From Clostridium mediterraneense (GTDB taxonomy: Bacteria > Bacillota > Clostridia > Clostridiales > Clostridiaceae), in the NCBI RefSeq assembly GCF_900091705.1, contig NZ_LT594785.1, positions 982,119 to 1,046,118 on the forward strand: a stretch of DNA of 64,000 bases, given 5' to 3'. The first letter of the stretch is position 1. The number at the start of each line of letters is the position of its first letter. Both the position numbers and the translations under genes were made by a program. Below the pieces are notes generated by a model that ran no database searches, had not been told where the DNA came from, and saw only the letters and a program-made list of their open reading frames with translations. Below are positions 44,672 through 54,374 of the stretch, in pieces.

Positions 44672-46750
44672 TTGAAAAAATATTTATCAAGAGCCAGAGG
44701 TATATTAAGTGATTCAAATAGAATAATTTTATTTACAGGAACTTTTATTATAATATGTTTAGTTTTAATGACTGTTCTTATTAGTAAAAAATATAATTTA
44801 AAGGTAGGAGATATACCTAGGGCTAATATAAAGGCTAATAGGGAAATAGTCGATCAGATACAAACAGAAGCAAGACGTAAAGATGCTATAGAAAAAGTTG
44901 ATAAACAGTATACTTTAAAAACAGATATACAAAAGGATGCTGAGTCAACTGTTACTAACTTCTTTATAGAGCTTAATAATTTGGCTAAAGTTAATGAAAG
45001 TTCAGCTAGTAAAATTAATAGTTTAACTAATTATAAAGAGTTTAACTTAACTAATAGTCAATATGAGGCTATATTTGACTTGGATAAAAATCAATTAGAG
45101 AGTTTACAGAAGATGGTGACTCAATCATTAAATGCTGCATATTCAAATCCTATTGGCGATAATAAAAATAGTACTGATAATCCATCAAATATAAAGTATG
45201 ATACTCTAGCAGATGCTAGGCAAAGAGCTATGGATACTATAGTGGATAATACTTTTAATAAGACATTGCAAGAAATTATTTATAAGATAGATTTAGCACT
45301 TATTAAGCCTAATTTCTTCTATGATAAAGAAAAGACAGAGGAAGAAATAAATGCAGTTCTTAAAAATCTTGCACCAACAGTTATTAAAAAAGGCCAAATA
45401 GTAGCTAATGAAGGTGAACCAGTAACAAAACAGCAATTAGAGATTTTAGGTGAATTAGGACTTTTAAATACTTCTAAGACAGATTTCTATATTTATATAG
45501 CGATTGCTGGATTAGTTGCTCTTGTTTTAGCAATACAATATGGATATATAAGAAAATATCATAGAAAAATATTTGATGATTTTTCAAAGCTAGTATTAAT
45601 AAGCATAATAAATGTTATGTCTATTTTAATAGCTAGAATAACATCGATGTTTTCACCATTTTTAATACCATTTGTAACAGCACCAATGTTATTAACGCTT
45701 TTAACTAACTATAAATTATCATTAGTTATAAGTACTTTAAATGTAATATTAATAGCTGGGGCAACAAACTTTAATTCTACAATTATTGTAATTGCAATTA
45801 TAAGTTCAGTACTTGGAGCAATAATCTTAAAAAGAATGCAACAAAGAAATGATATATTAGTTGCTGCTATAATTCCAGCGATTGTTACAAGTGCGATAAG
45901 TCTTGCAATAGGAACTATAGTTACAAATAATTTTATGGAGATTGTTGTTAATGCTGGGTATATTCTCTTAGGTGGAGTTTTATCAGGAGTTTTAGCAGTA
46001 GGTATACTGCCATTCTTTGAAGCTACATTTAATATAGTGACAACAGTTAAGTTATTAGAATTATCTAATCCTAATAATCCTCTTCTAAAAAAATTATTAA
46101 TAGAAGCTCCAGGAACATATCATCATAGTGTGCTTGTAGCAAATCTTGCAGAGCTTGCAGCAGAAGAAATAGGAGCAAATTCATTATTAGTTAGAATAGG
46201 AGCTTATTATCATGATATAGGTAAGACAAAGAGACCTTATTTCTTTAAAGAAAATCAAATAGGAAATGAGAATCCTCATGATAAAATATCTGATAAACTT
46301 AGCGCAAAGATTATAATATCTCATGTTAAAGACGGTATGGATATGGCTAGAGAACATAATATACCAAATGATATACAAAGATTTATAGTTACCCATCATG
46401 GAGATACTTTAGTTAAGTATTTCTATTTAAATACTAAAAATAATTCTGATGATCCAGATTCAGTTAAGGAAGAAGATTTTAAGTATCCAGGTCCAACTCC
46501 AAGATCAAAAGAAGAAGGAATACTTATGTTATCTGATTCTTGTGAGGCAGCTGTAAGGTCAATAAAAGGCCATACACCTGAAAAGATAGAAACTATGATA
46601 AATAATATCATAAAAGATAAGCTTGATTCAGGACAATTAAATGACTGTGAATTAACTCTTAAAGATATAGAAGATATCAGAAAATGTTTCTTAAAAGCTT
46701 TAAATGGAATATATCATCAAAGAATTGAATATCCAAAAGAGGAGAAATAA
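44672..46750 (+). CDS. pgpH: Cyclic di-AMP phosphodiesterase PgpH (7TM-HD)
   Basis: 692 residues. An N-terminal helix, a ~230-residue extracytoplasmic 7TMR-HDED domain, seven membrane helices (~270-460) and a cytoplasmic HD domain. The HD residues are seen in [24 protein letters not shown] and VTHHGDT. It degrades c-di-AMP to pApA. TTG start at 44672; AAAGGAGGAG lies ~15 bases upstream with GGTGAA nearer. Operon with ybeY and the DgkA-PAP2 gene. Confidence 0.94.
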   Translation: MKKYLSRARGILSDSNRIILFTGTFIIICLVLMTVLISKKYNLKVGDIPRANIKANREIVDQIQTEARRKDAIEKVDKQYTLKTDIQKDAESTVTNFFIELNNLAKVNESSASKINSLTNYKEFNLTNSQYEAIFDLDKNQLESLQKMVTQSLNAAYSNPIGDNKNSTDNPSNIKYDTLADARQRAMDTIVDNTFNKTLQEIIYKIDLALIKPNFFYDKEKTEEEINAVLKNLAPTVIKKGQIVANEGEPVTKQQLEILGELGLLNTSKTDFYIYIAIAGLVALVLAIQYGYIRKYHRKIFDDFSKLVLISIINVMSILIARITSMFSPFLIPFVTAPMLLTLLTNYKLSLVISTLNVILIAGATNFNSTIIVIAIISSVLGAIILKRMQQRNDILVAAIIPAIVTSAISLAIGTIVTNNFMEIVVNAGYILLGGVLSGVLAVGILPFFEATFNIVTTVKLLELSNPNNPLLKKLLIEAPGTYHHSVLVANLAELAAEEIGANSLLVRIGAYYHDIGKTKRPYFFKENQIGNENPHDKISDKLSAKIIISHVKDGMDMAREHNIPNDIQRFIVTHHGDTLVKYFYLNTKNNSDDPDSVKEEDFKYPGPTPRSKEEGILMLSDSCEAAVRSIKGHTPEKIETMINNIIKDKLDSGQLNDCELTLKDIEDIRKCFLKALNGIYHQRIEYPKEEK

Positions 46751-46752
46751 AA

Positions 46753-47259
46753 TTGATTTATGTAGATAATAGACAAGATAAATTTAAAGTTGATAGTAAT
46801 TTTGAAGAGATTTTAAAAAATGCTATTGAATTTGCTTTAAGTGAAGAAAAAGTAGATAAAAAATGTGAAGTTTCTTTAGTTTTTGTTGATAATGAACAAA
46901 TAAAAGAAATAAATAATGAAACAAGAAATATAGATAGAGCAACTGATGTTCTATCTTTTCCAATGCTTGATTATCCTAATGGAAAAGTATATAAAGATGT
47001 TTATACAGGAAAAGAAATGGATAAAACTTATTTTGATGGGGAAGAACTAATTCTTGGAGATATAGTTTTATCATTAGAAAGAGCTGAAGAACAAAGAGTT
47101 GAATTTAATCATTCATTTAATAGAGAATGCTCTTATTTAGTTGTTCATTCAGTATTACACCTATTAGGTTATGACCATATGGAAGAAGAAGAGAAAAAAG
47201 TTATGAGAGCAAGGGAAGAAGATATTTTATCAAAGCTTAAATTAACTAGAAATGATTAA
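46753..47259 (+). CDS. ybeY: rRNA maturation endonuclease YbeY
   Basis: 168 residues. It is a metal-dependent RNase for 16S rRNA 3'-end maturation and ribosome quality control. The zinc site [16 protein letters not shown] (three His) is complete, and the core [14 protein letters not shown] is present. TTG start, GAGGAG upstream at the end of pgpH; two bases between the genes. Confidence 0.95.
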   Translation: MIYVDNRQDKFKVDSNFEEILKNAIEFALSEEKVDKKCEVSLVFVDNEQIKEINNETRNIDRATDVLSFPMLDYPNGKVYKDVYTGKEMDKTYFDGEELILGDIVLSLERAEEQRVEFNHSFNRECSYLVVHSVLHLLGYDHMEEEEKKVMRAREEDILSKLKLTRND

Positions 47260-47276
47260 GGTATGGTGAGGTTAAG

Positions 47277-47969
47277 GTGAAAAAACTTTTAGATAGTTTT
47301 AACTATGCAATTAATGGAATATTATATGCTCTTAGAACTCAAAGAAATATGAAAATTCATTTTGGTATAGCTTTAATAGTTCTTATATCTAGTTTATTAT
47401 ATGATATAAGTAAGGAAGAAATGATAGCCTTAACTATTTGTATAGCAATGGTTATAGCAGCAGAGCTTGTAAATACAGCAATAGAAAGTGCTGTTGATCT
47501 TAGTAATAATCATTATCATCCTTTAGTTAAGATTGCTAAAGATACAGCAGCTGGTGCAGTATTAGTTACTGCAATAAATGCTATTTTTGTTGGTTATGTA
47601 GTCTTTGGGGATAAACTTTCTGAAGTAACATATAGTCTTGCAATAAAAATTAAGAATAGTGATTACTATCTTATTTTTATAGTGATTATGATAGTAGCAA
47701 TGCTTACTATTATAGCTAAAGCTATATGGGGAGAGGGAACTCCTTTAAAAGGTGGAATGCCATCAGGACATAGTGCAATTGCTTTTTCTATTGCTACTTG
47801 TATATCAATAATATCAGGAGAGGCAATAATATTTATGCTTAGTTACTTTATGGCCTTTATAACAGCGCAAAGTAGAGTTGATTCAAAAGTCCATTCATTA
47901 AAAGAAGTAGTTGCAGGAGCTATCTTAGGTATTTCAGTAACACTTATTATATTTGAAATTTTTAGCTAA
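47277..47969 (+). CDS. DgkA-type lipid kinase fused to a PAP2 phosphatase domain
   Basis: 230 residues, about twice a lone DgkA. Residues ~1-115 are the undecaprenol/diacylglycerol kinase with the motif AELVNTAIESAVDL and four helices. Residues ~130-230 are a PAP2 phosphatase-like domain with PSGHSAIAFS and SRVDSKVHSLKEVVAGA motifs. Kinase and phosphatase of undecaprenol (pyro)phosphate recycling are thus in one chain. GTG start with TGAGG upstream. Sits in the dgkA position between ybeY and cdd. Confidence 0.9.
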   Translation: MKKLLDSFNYAINGILYALRTQRNMKIHFGIALIVLISSLLYDISKEEMIALTICIAMVIAAELVNTAIESAVDLSNNHYHPLVKIAKDTAAGAVLVTAINAIFVGYVVFGDKLSEVTYSLAIKIKNSDYYLIFIVIMIVAMLTIIAKAIWGEGTPLKGGMPSGHSAIAFSIATCISIISGEAIIFMLSYFMAFITAQSRVDSKVHSLKEVVAGAILGISVTLIIFEIFS

Positions 47970-48014
47970 AATAAATAATTTTAAGTTAAAAAAATTTATT
48001 AAATAATAAAATAA

Positions 48015-48056
48015 TGCTATAATTAATATACCCTATTTAAATAAATAGGGTATATT
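48015..48056 (+). promoter_or_regulatory. Extended -10 promoter and hairpin before cdd
   Basis: TGCTATAAT (48015-48023) with a weak TTTATT -35 gives a start near 48030. AATATACCCTATTTA (48025-48039) pairs with TAAATAGGGTATATT (48042-48056). The hairpin is either a terminator for the upstream operon or the 5' end of the cdd transcript. Confidence 0.5.
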
Positions 48057-48088
48057 ATACTTTTATAGAAATTTGGGAGGCATTAAAG

Positions 48089-48487
48089 ATGAAGGAAAAA
48101 TTAATAAAGTTAGCTATTGAAGCAAGAGAAAAGGCTTATTGTCCATATTCAAATTTTAAAGTAGGAGCGGCTGCCTTATTTGAAGATGGAAACATATATA
48201 CAGGATGTAATGTAGAAAATGCATCATTTGGAGCAACAAACTGTGCGGAAAGAACTGCTATATTTAATGCCGTATCAAATGGAGCTAGAAATTTAGAAGC
48301 TATAGCTTTAATTGGGGATTTAAATAATTTTACTTACCCTTGTGGAATATGCAGACAGGTTATGTTAGAGTTTGCTAAAGATATGGATATGAAAATTTAT
48401 ATTGTTAAGTCAGAAAATGATTATATAGAAACAACACTTAAAGAAATGATGCCAGGAGCATTTTCAAAAACAGATTTAGATAAATAA
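48089..48487 (+). CDS. cdd: Cytidine deaminase
   Basis: 132 residues, tetrameric class. It deaminates cytidine and deoxycytidine to uridine forms. Zinc ligands lie in NCAERTAIF (Cys and catalytic Glu) and PCGICRQ (two Cys). The start EAREKAYCPYSNFKVGAA is typical. GGGAGG precedes the ATG. era follows after 11 bases. Confidence 0.96.
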   Translation: MKEKLIKLAIEAREKAYCPYSNFKVGAAALFEDGNIYTGCNVENASFGATNCAERTAIFNAVSNGARNLEAIALIGDLNNFTYPCGICRQVMLEFAKDMDMKIYIVKSENDYIETTLKEMMPGAFSKTDLDK

Positions 48488-48498
48488 GGAGGATTTGA

Positions 48499-49386
48499 AT
48501 GTTCAAATCAGGATATGTAACAATAGTAGGTAGACCTAATGTTGGAAAATCTACTTTATTAAATTTATTTATGGGTGAGAAACTTTCAATAGTTTCAAAT
48601 AAACCACAAACAACAAGAAATAATATACAAACAATATTAACAGGAGACGATTATCAAATAGTTTTCGTTGATACACCAGGGATTCATAAACCAAAACATA
48701 AACTTGGTGAATATATGGTTAATAGTGCTAAAGATTCTATAAAAGAAGTAGATCTTGTATTATTCTTAACTACACCAGAAGGTGACCTTGGAAGAGGCGA
48801 TAAATATATAATAGAACAATTAAAGGCTCAAAAAGCACCTGTTATATTTATATTAAATAAAATAGATGAAGCAACTCAAGATAAGGTTGCACAAACTTTA
48901 GTTAAATATTCTAAGGAATTTGATTTTGCTGAAATAATACCTATATCAGCTATAAAGGGAAAAAATACAGATAAGCTTGTAGAGCTTATGGTAAAATATA
49001 TGCCAGAAGGACCTAAATATTACCCAGATGATATGATAACAGATGTACAAGAAAAGTTTGTTGTATCAGAAATAGTAAGAGAAAAGGCCTTAAGAACTTT
49101 AAGTGAAGAAGTTCCTCATGGTATAGCTGTTGATATTATTCAAATGAAACAAGATAAGAATGGAAAATATAATATAGAAGTAGACCTAATATGTGAAAAA
49201 GATTCACATAAAGGAATTATTATAGGTAAGAATGGTCAGACTCTTAAAAAGATAGGTGAAACTGCTAGATATGAAATAGAAAGATTCCTAAGAGCAAGAG
49301 TTAATATCAAAATCTGGGTTAAAGTAAGAAAAGAGTGGAGAGATAACAATACTCTATTAAGAGAACTTGGATATAAGAATAAATAG
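48499..49386 (+). CDS. era: Ribosome assembly GTPase Era
   Basis: 295 residues. G1 [10 protein letters not shown]3 [14 protein letters not shown]4 NKID and the C-terminal KH domain with [15 protein letters not shown] are complete. Era binds the 3' end of 16S rRNA in late assembly of the small subunit. AAGGAGGA precedes the ATG; cdd-era-recO order is as in B. subtilis. Confidence 0.97.
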   Translation: MFKSGYVTIVGRPNVGKSTLLNLFMGEKLSIVSNKPQTTRNNIQTILTGDDYQIVFVDTPGIHKPKHKLGEYMVNSAKDSIKEVDLVLFLTTPEGDLGRGDKYIIEQLKAQKAPVIFILNKIDEATQDKVAQTLVKYSKEFDFAEIIPISAIKGKNTDKLVELMVKYMPEGPKYYPDDMITDVQEKFVVSEIVREKALRTLSEEVPHGIAVDIIQMKQDKNGKYNIEVDLICEKDSHKGIIIGKNGQTLKKIGETARYEIERFLRARVNIKIWVKVRKEWRDNNTLLRELGYKNK

Positions 49387-49407
49387 TTTAAGATAGGAGG
49401 ATTTCGT

Positions 49408-50148
49408 TTGGGACTTTTAAAAACAAGCGGAATTATTATAAAATCCCTTGATTACAAAGAGAATGATAAATTAGTTTGGATATATACTGAGAAGTTTGGA
49501 AAAATATCAGCTATTGCAAAAGGTGCGAAAAGAAGTAAAAATAATTTATTTTCAGTCACATTACCTCTTTGTTATGGAGACTATTTATTCTTTAAAGGTA
49601 AGGGTATGTGTAGATTATCAGAGGGGAAGCTTAGAAATTCTTTTCAAGGTCTTTTAAATAATCTTGAAAAGTTAACCTATTCTTCATACCTTTGTGAACT
49701 TATAGATATTTCTACAGAAGATGAAGATGCTAATTATGAACTGTATAAGCAGTTTGTAACAGCCATTTATCTTTTAGATACTGACGCTTTAGATTATGAA
49801 CTTTTAACAAGAGCTTTTGAATTAAAGCTTTTAAGAGCAACAGGATATGGCTTAGATTTTGGGAATTGTGTCTTTTGTAAAAAGAAACTGCAAACATCTA
49901 ATTATATAAGCCTATCTTATCATGGGGGAGTTTGTGAAAATTGTCCAAAAGAACATGGTATATATCTAAGTAAAGGTTCATTTAATGCACTAAGATTTTT
50001 AAATAATACTACTTTAGACAAGGTTTATAGAGTAAGTTTAACAGATGAAATGAAAGAAGAAATTTTTAAAATTACTTCTTCAATAATTTCATCTAATTAT
50101 ACAAGAAGACCTAAAAGTTTAGATATGTTGAAATTTATAAAGGAGTGA
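49408..50148 (+). CDS. recO: DNA repair protein RecO
   Basis: 246 residues. RecO loads RecA onto SSB-coated DNA in the RecFOR path. An N-terminal OB fold (SGIIIKSLDYKENDKLVWIY) is followed by a helical part with a four-cysteine zinc site: CVFC and, 20 residues later, CENC. TTG start at 49408 with TAGGAGGAT upstream. Confidence 0.95.
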   Translation: MGLLKTSGIIIKSLDYKENDKLVWIYTEKFGKISAIAKGAKRSKNNLFSVTLPLCYGDYLFFKGKGMCRLSEGKLRNSFQGLLNNLEKLTYSSYLCELIDISTEDEDANYELYKQFVTAIYLLDTDALDYELLTRAFELKLLRATGYGLDFGNCVFCKKKLQTSNYISLSYHGGVCENCPKEHGIYLSKGSFNALRFLNNTTLDKVYRVSLTDEMKEEIFKITSSIISSNYTRRPKSLDMLKFIKE

Positions 50149-50154
50149 TAGTTC

Positions 50155-50838
50155 ATGGAAAATATTACACTTGAAAAGGTGGATCAAATTATAGAAAGAA
50201 CATCTGTTACTTATAAAGATGCAAAAGAGGCGTTAGAACTTTCAAATGGAGATGTATTAGAAGCTATAATTTATATAGAAAATAAGCAAAGAGAAGAATT
50301 TAAAGCCCAAATGGATGCTTTAAATGAAGAAGAAGCTAAAAAACAAGAATCAATAGAAGATTTAAAAAAGTGGATATTATCATTAGTTGAAAAAGGTAAT
50401 GTTTCAAGAATTAAAATTAAAAAAGATGATAAAGTAATTGGGGATATTCCAGTAAATGCAGGTATAGCAGCTGGTGTTATAGCAGTTTTATTACCACCTG
50501 TATTAGCTGTATTAGCAGTAGCAGCAGTAGCAAGTAATGTTGTTATAGAAATTACAAAAACTGATGGATCAGTAGAGGTTGTAAATAAAATAATTAAAAG
50601 CACAGCTTCAGATTTAAAGGAAAAAACAAAAGGTTTTGCAAATACTGCAACAGATATGTTTAAAAATAAGACTGGGATGTTCAAATCAAATAACAAAACT
50701 GAAGAAAAAGATTTAGCTATAGTTAATAGTATTAAATCAATTAAGAAACCAAGTTTTAATAAAAAATCTAAAGAACTAGATAATAGTTCAAGTTTTTCAT
50801 ATACAGTAAATTTTGAAGATATAGATAAACAAAAATAG
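50155..50838 (+). CDS. DUF4342 protein with UBA-like N-terminus
   Basis: 227 residues. The N-terminus (about 1-40) is a UBA/NAC-like three-helix segment (QIIERTSVTYKDAKEALELS). A DUF4342 domain follows, with one strongly hydrophobic helix (~103-130, AGVIAVLLPPVLAVLAVAAVA). The C-terminal ~80 residues are Lys/Ser/Asn-rich and probably disordered. The ATG is six bases after recO. Function unknown. The gap of 124 bases behind it contains AGAGGAAT / ATTCCTCT at a distance of ~75 bases and nothing else that I could interpret. Confidence 0.75.
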   Translation: MENITLEKVDQIIERTSVTYKDAKEALELSNGDVLEAIIYIENKQREEFKAQMDALNEEEAKKQESIEDLKKWILSLVEKGNVSRIKIKKDDKVIGDIPVNAGIAAGVIAVLLPPVLAVLAVAAVASNVVIEITKTDGSVEVVNKIIKSTASDLKEKTKGFANTATDMFKNKTGMFKSNNKTEEKDLAIVNSIKSIKKPSFNKKSKELDNSSSFSYTVNFEDIDKQK

Positions 50839-50962
50839 AGAGGATTATTGGTAGAGGAATAGTTAGTTTATGGTTTGTTGGATTTTTAGACTAGGGATTA
50901 GTTTATGTATTCATTTATAAATTAGCATTCCTCTTAAATTTTCGGGAAAGAAGGTAGATAAA

Positions 50963-51598
50963 GTGAAGCTAACACCAAGGCAAGAAGAAATAGTTAAATT
51001 AGTTAAGGAAGAGGCACCTATAACATCAGAAGCTTTAGCATCAAAGTTAGGAGTTACTAGAGCAGCTTTAAGACCAGATTTAGCAGTGCTTACAATGATA
51101 GGTATGCTAAGTGCAAAACCTAAAGTAGGTTATGTATGTTCAGAAAAATCATCTAATAATTTAGTGTTAGAAAAATTAAGTAATATAAAAGTTGGAGATA
51201 TAATGTCAAAACCAAGTGTTATATCAGAAGATACAATGGTTCATGATGCTATAGTTTACTTATTTTTAAAAGATGTAGGAACTATTTTTGTTGAAAATAA
51301 CGGTCAATTAACAGGAGCAGTTTCAAGAAAAGATTTCTTAAAAGTTGCTATTGGAGGAACAGATATATATAAAGTACCAGTAGGTGTTATAATGACAAGA
51401 ATGCCTAACATAATTTCAGCAAATGTTGAAGATAGTGCATTTGAAGTAGCAAGTAAAATAATAAATCATGAAATTGATTCTATACCAGTAGTTGAAGAAA
51501 TGAAGAATGATGATGGTGAGGTATACTTAAAAATAATAGGTAAGGTATCTAAAACAAATATAACTAAATTATTTGTTAAATTAGGCAAAATAGAATAA
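50963..51598 (+). CDS. ccpN: CcpN-like HTH and CBS-domain transcription regulator
   Basis: 211 residues. An N-terminal helix-turn-helix (QEEIVKLVKEEAPITSEALA and LGVTRAALRPDLAVL) is followed by two CBS domains (~80-205). This is the architecture of CcpN, the repressor of gluconeogenic genes in B. subtilis, which senses the ATP/ADP ratio. Its neighbour ppdK is a probable target. The serine/threonine kinase YqfL that accompanies ccpN in Bacillus is not present. GTG start at 50963 with AAGAAGG upstream. Confidence 0.85.
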   Translation: MKLTPRQEEIVKLVKEEAPITSEALASKLGVTRAALRPDLAVLTMIGMLSAKPKVGYVCSEKSSNNLVLEKLSNIKVGDIMSKPSVISEDTMVHDAIVYLFLKDVGTIFVENNGQLTGAVSRKDFLKVAIGGTDIYKVPVGVIMTRMPNIISANVEDSAFEVASKIINHEIDSIPVVEEMKNDDGEVYLKIIGKVSKTNITKLFVKLGKIE

Positions 51599-51695
51599 AT
51601 ATTTTTCCGTTTAATAGAATAGTATTAGTATAGGCTTACTTACATAATCTGTGAGCGAGTCTTTAAAAATATTAAATTCTAGGTAAAACGGAGGG
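51597..51695 (+). promoter_or_regulatory. ppdK leader with possible pseudoknot over the ribosome binding site
   Basis: AATATTTTT (51598-51606) matches AAAAATATT (51665-51673), and TCCGTTT (51606-51612) matches AAACGGA (51686-51692). The two pairings cross, and the second covers half of the GGAGGG ribosome binding site. AT-rich chance pairing cannot be excluded. Confidence 0.3.
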
Positions 51696-51702
51696 TATGA
51701 GA

Positions 51703-54333
51703 ATGGATAAAAAGCAATATGTATATCTTTTTAAAGAAGGTAATACAAGCATGAAAAATTTATTAGGTGGAAAAGGAGCTAATTTAGCTGAAATGACTAA
51801 TTTAGGTATACCTGTTCCACAAGGTTTTACAGTAACTACTGAGGCATGTAATAAGTATTATGAAGATGGGAAAAAGATATCTGAAGAAGTTATCGATCAA
51901 ATTTATTTTAAATTACAAGCATTAGAAGAAGAAACAGGAAAAAAATTTGGCTCAATGACTGATCCTTTACTTGTTTCTGTAAGATCAGGAGCTAGAGTTT
52001 CAATGCCAGGAATGATGGATACTGTATTAAATTTAGGTTTAAATGATGAAGCTACAGAAGCTATGGCTAAGTTAGTTAATAATCCAAGATTTGCTTATGA
52101 TTCATATAGAAGATTTATTCAAATGTTCTCAGATGTTGTAATGGGAATAGAAAAAAGATTATTCGAAGATTTACTAGATGAAATGAAAGAAGAAAAAGGT
52201 GTACAGGTTGATACTGATTTAACAGCTGATGATTTAAAAGAATTAGTAGGTAAGTTTAAAGAAGTATATAAAAGAGAAAAGGGAGAAGATTTTCCTTCAG
52301 ACCCTAAAGTTCAACTTATAGAAGCAATAAAAGCTGTATTTAGATCATGGAATAATCCAAGAGCTATAGTTTATAGAAGACTTAATGATATACCTAGTGC
52401 TTGGGGAACAGCAGTAAACGTTCAACAAATGGTATTTGGTAATAAAGGAGAAACTTCAGGTACAGGAGTTGCATTTTCAAGAAACCCAGCAAATGGGGAT
52501 AAGGGTATTTATGGAGAATATCTTATGAATGCGCAAGGTGAAGATGTTGTTGCTGGTATAAGAACACCTAAATCTATTTCAGAATTAGAAAAGCAAAATA
52601 AAACTATTTATGACGAGTTTATAGCAATAGTTAATAAACTTGAAAATCATTATAGAGATATGCAAGACATGGAGTTTACTATAGAAGAAGGAAAACTTTA
52701 TTTCTTACAAACTAGAAATGGTAAGAGAACAGCTCAATCAGCACTTAAAATAGCTGTAGATTTAGTTGAAGAAGGAATGTTAACTAAAGAAGAAGCTATC
52801 TTAAAAGTTGAACCAAAACAACTTGATACTTTATTGCATCCAGCATTTGATTTAGAATCAATGAAAAAAATAGAAGTTGTAGCAAAAGGCTTACCAGCAT
52901 CACCAGGAGCAGCTTGTGGTAAAATAGCATTTACAGCAGATGAAGCAAAGCTTAGAAAAGAAAATGGAGAAAATGTTGTTCTTGTAAGACTTGAAACTTC
53001 ACCAGAAGATATAGAAGGTATGATAGCAGCAGAAGGAATTCTTACAGTAAGAGGTGGTATGACTTCTCATGCAGCTGTTGTAGCTAGAGGAATGGGAACT
53101 TGCTGTGTTGCTGGATGTGGAGAATTAAAAGTTGATGAAAATAAAAAGACAGTAACTATAGGAGATTTGGTTTTAACTGATAACGATTATATTTCAATAG
53201 ATGGATCAACAGGAAATATATATGCAGAAAAACTTAAGACTGTTACTCCAGAAATAAGTGGTTACTTTGCAACATTTATGTCTTGGGCTGATGAAATAAG
53301 AAAGCTACAAGTAAGAAGTAATGCTGATACTCCAAAAGATGCAAGACAAGCAGTAAGCTTTGGAGCAGAAGGGGTAGGACTTTGTAGAACAGAGCATATG
53401 TTCTTTGCTGAAGATAGAATTAAAGCTGTTAGAGAAATGATTTTATCAAAGGATGTAGAACATAGAGAAGCAGCTCTTGCAAAGATACTTCCAATGCAAA
53501 AAGAAGATTTTATTGGAATTTATGAAGCTTTAGAAGGTAGACCAGCTACTATAAGATTTTTAGATCCACCATTACATGAATTCTTACCAACTCATGAAGA
53601 AGACATGAAAAATCTAGCTAATGAAATGGATTTAAGCTTAGAAGAAGTAAAGGCAACTATAGATAGTTTACATGAATTCAACCCAATGATGGGACATAGA
53701 GGATGTAGACTTGCAGTTTCATATCCAGAAATTGCACAAATGCAAACAAGAGCAGTTATTGAAGCAGCTATAGAAGTGAAGAAAAATAAAGGCTATGATG
53801 TAGTTCCAGAAATAATGATACCTTTAATTGGTGAAATAAAAGAACTTAGATATGTTAAGAATATAGTTGTAGAAACAGCTAATAAAGTAATGGCTGAAAA
53901 TAATACTAAGATAGAATATAAAGTTGGTACAATGATAGAAATACCAAGAGCGACTATTACAGCTGATGAAATTGCTAAGGAAGCAGAATTCTTCTCATTT
54001 GGTACAAATGATTTAACTCAAATGACATTTGGTTTCTCAAGAGATGATGCTGCTAAATTCTTAAATGATTATTATAGTAAGGCAATATATGAACAAGACC
54101 CATTTGCAAAATTAGATCAAACTGGTGTTGGTTCATTAATGAAGATAGCTGTAGAAAAAGGAAAATCAGTAAGAGAAAATATAAAGCTTGGAATATGTGG
54201 AGAACATGGTGGAGATCCATCTTCAATAGAGTTCTGTCATAATTTGGGATTAAATTATGTAAGTTGTTCACCATTTAGAGTTCCAGTAGCTAGACTTGCA
54301 GCTGCACAAGCACAAGTTAAGAATAGAAGATAA
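51703..54333 (+). CDS. ppdK: Pyruvate, phosphate dikinase
   Basis: 876 residues from ATG at 51703; the ATG at 51697 is only one base from GGAGGG. The enzyme interconverts pyruvate, ATP and Pi with PEP, AMP and PPi. An N-terminal ATP-grasp domain (LLGGKGANLAEM), the swivelling domain with catalytic His in GGMTSHAAVVARGMG (the Thr is the regulatory phosphorylation site in plant and some bacterial enzymes) and the PEP-binding barrel with the active Cys in GICGEHGGDPSS are complete. The adjacent CcpN-like gene suggests energy-dependent repression. Confidence 0.97.
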   Translation: MDKKQYVYLFKEGNTSMKNLLGGKGANLAEMTNLGIPVPQGFTVTTEACNKYYEDGKKISEEVIDQIYFKLQALEEETGKKFGSMTDPLLVSVRSGARVSMPGMMDTVLNLGLNDEATEAMAKLVNNPRFAYDSYRRFIQMFSDVVMGIEKRLFEDLLDEMKEEKGVQVDTDLTADDLKELVGKFKEVYKREKGEDFPSDPKVQLIEAIKAVFRSWNNPRAIVYRRLNDIPSAWGTAVNVQQMVFGNKGETSGTGVAFSRNPANGDKGIYGEYLMNAQGEDVVAGIRTPKSISELEKQNKTIYDEFIAIVNKLENHYRDMQDMEFTIEEGKLYFLQTRNGKRTAQSALKIAVDLVEEGMLTKEEAILKVEPKQLDTLLHPAFDLESMKKIEVVAKGLPASPGAACGKIAFTADEAKLRKENGENVVLVRLETSPEDIEGMIAAEGILTVRGGMTSHAAVVARGMGTCCVAGCGELKVDENKKTVTIGDLVLTDNDYISIDGSTGNIYAEKLKTVTPEISGYFATFMSWADEIRKLQVRSNADTPKDARQAVSFGAEGVGLCRTEHMFFAEDRIKAVREMILSKDVEHREAALAKILPMQKEDFIGIYEALEGRPATIRFLDPPLHEFLPTHEEDMKNLANEMDLSLEEVKATIDSLHEFNPMMGHRGCRLAVSYPEIAQMQTRAVIEAAIEVKKNKGYDVVPEIMIPLIGEIKELRYVKNIVVETANKVMAENNTKIEYKVGTMIEIPRATITADEIAKEAEFFSFGTNDLTQMTFGFSRDDAAKFLNDYYSKAIYEQDPFAKLDQTGVGSLMKIAVEKGKSVRENIKLGICGEHGGDPSSIEFCHNLGLNYVSCSPFRVPVARLAAAQAQVKNRR

Positions 54334-54337
54334 AAAA

Positions 54338-54372
54338 TTAAGGAGTTATCTCTTACGAGACAGCTCCTTTTA
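54338..54372 (+). terminator. Terminator after ppdK
   Basis: TTAAGGAG ... TCTC / GAGA ... CTCCTTTTA inverted repeat with a short loop, interrupted by three-base bulges; it lies between two convergent genes. Confidence 0.7.
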
Positions 54373-54374
54373 GT

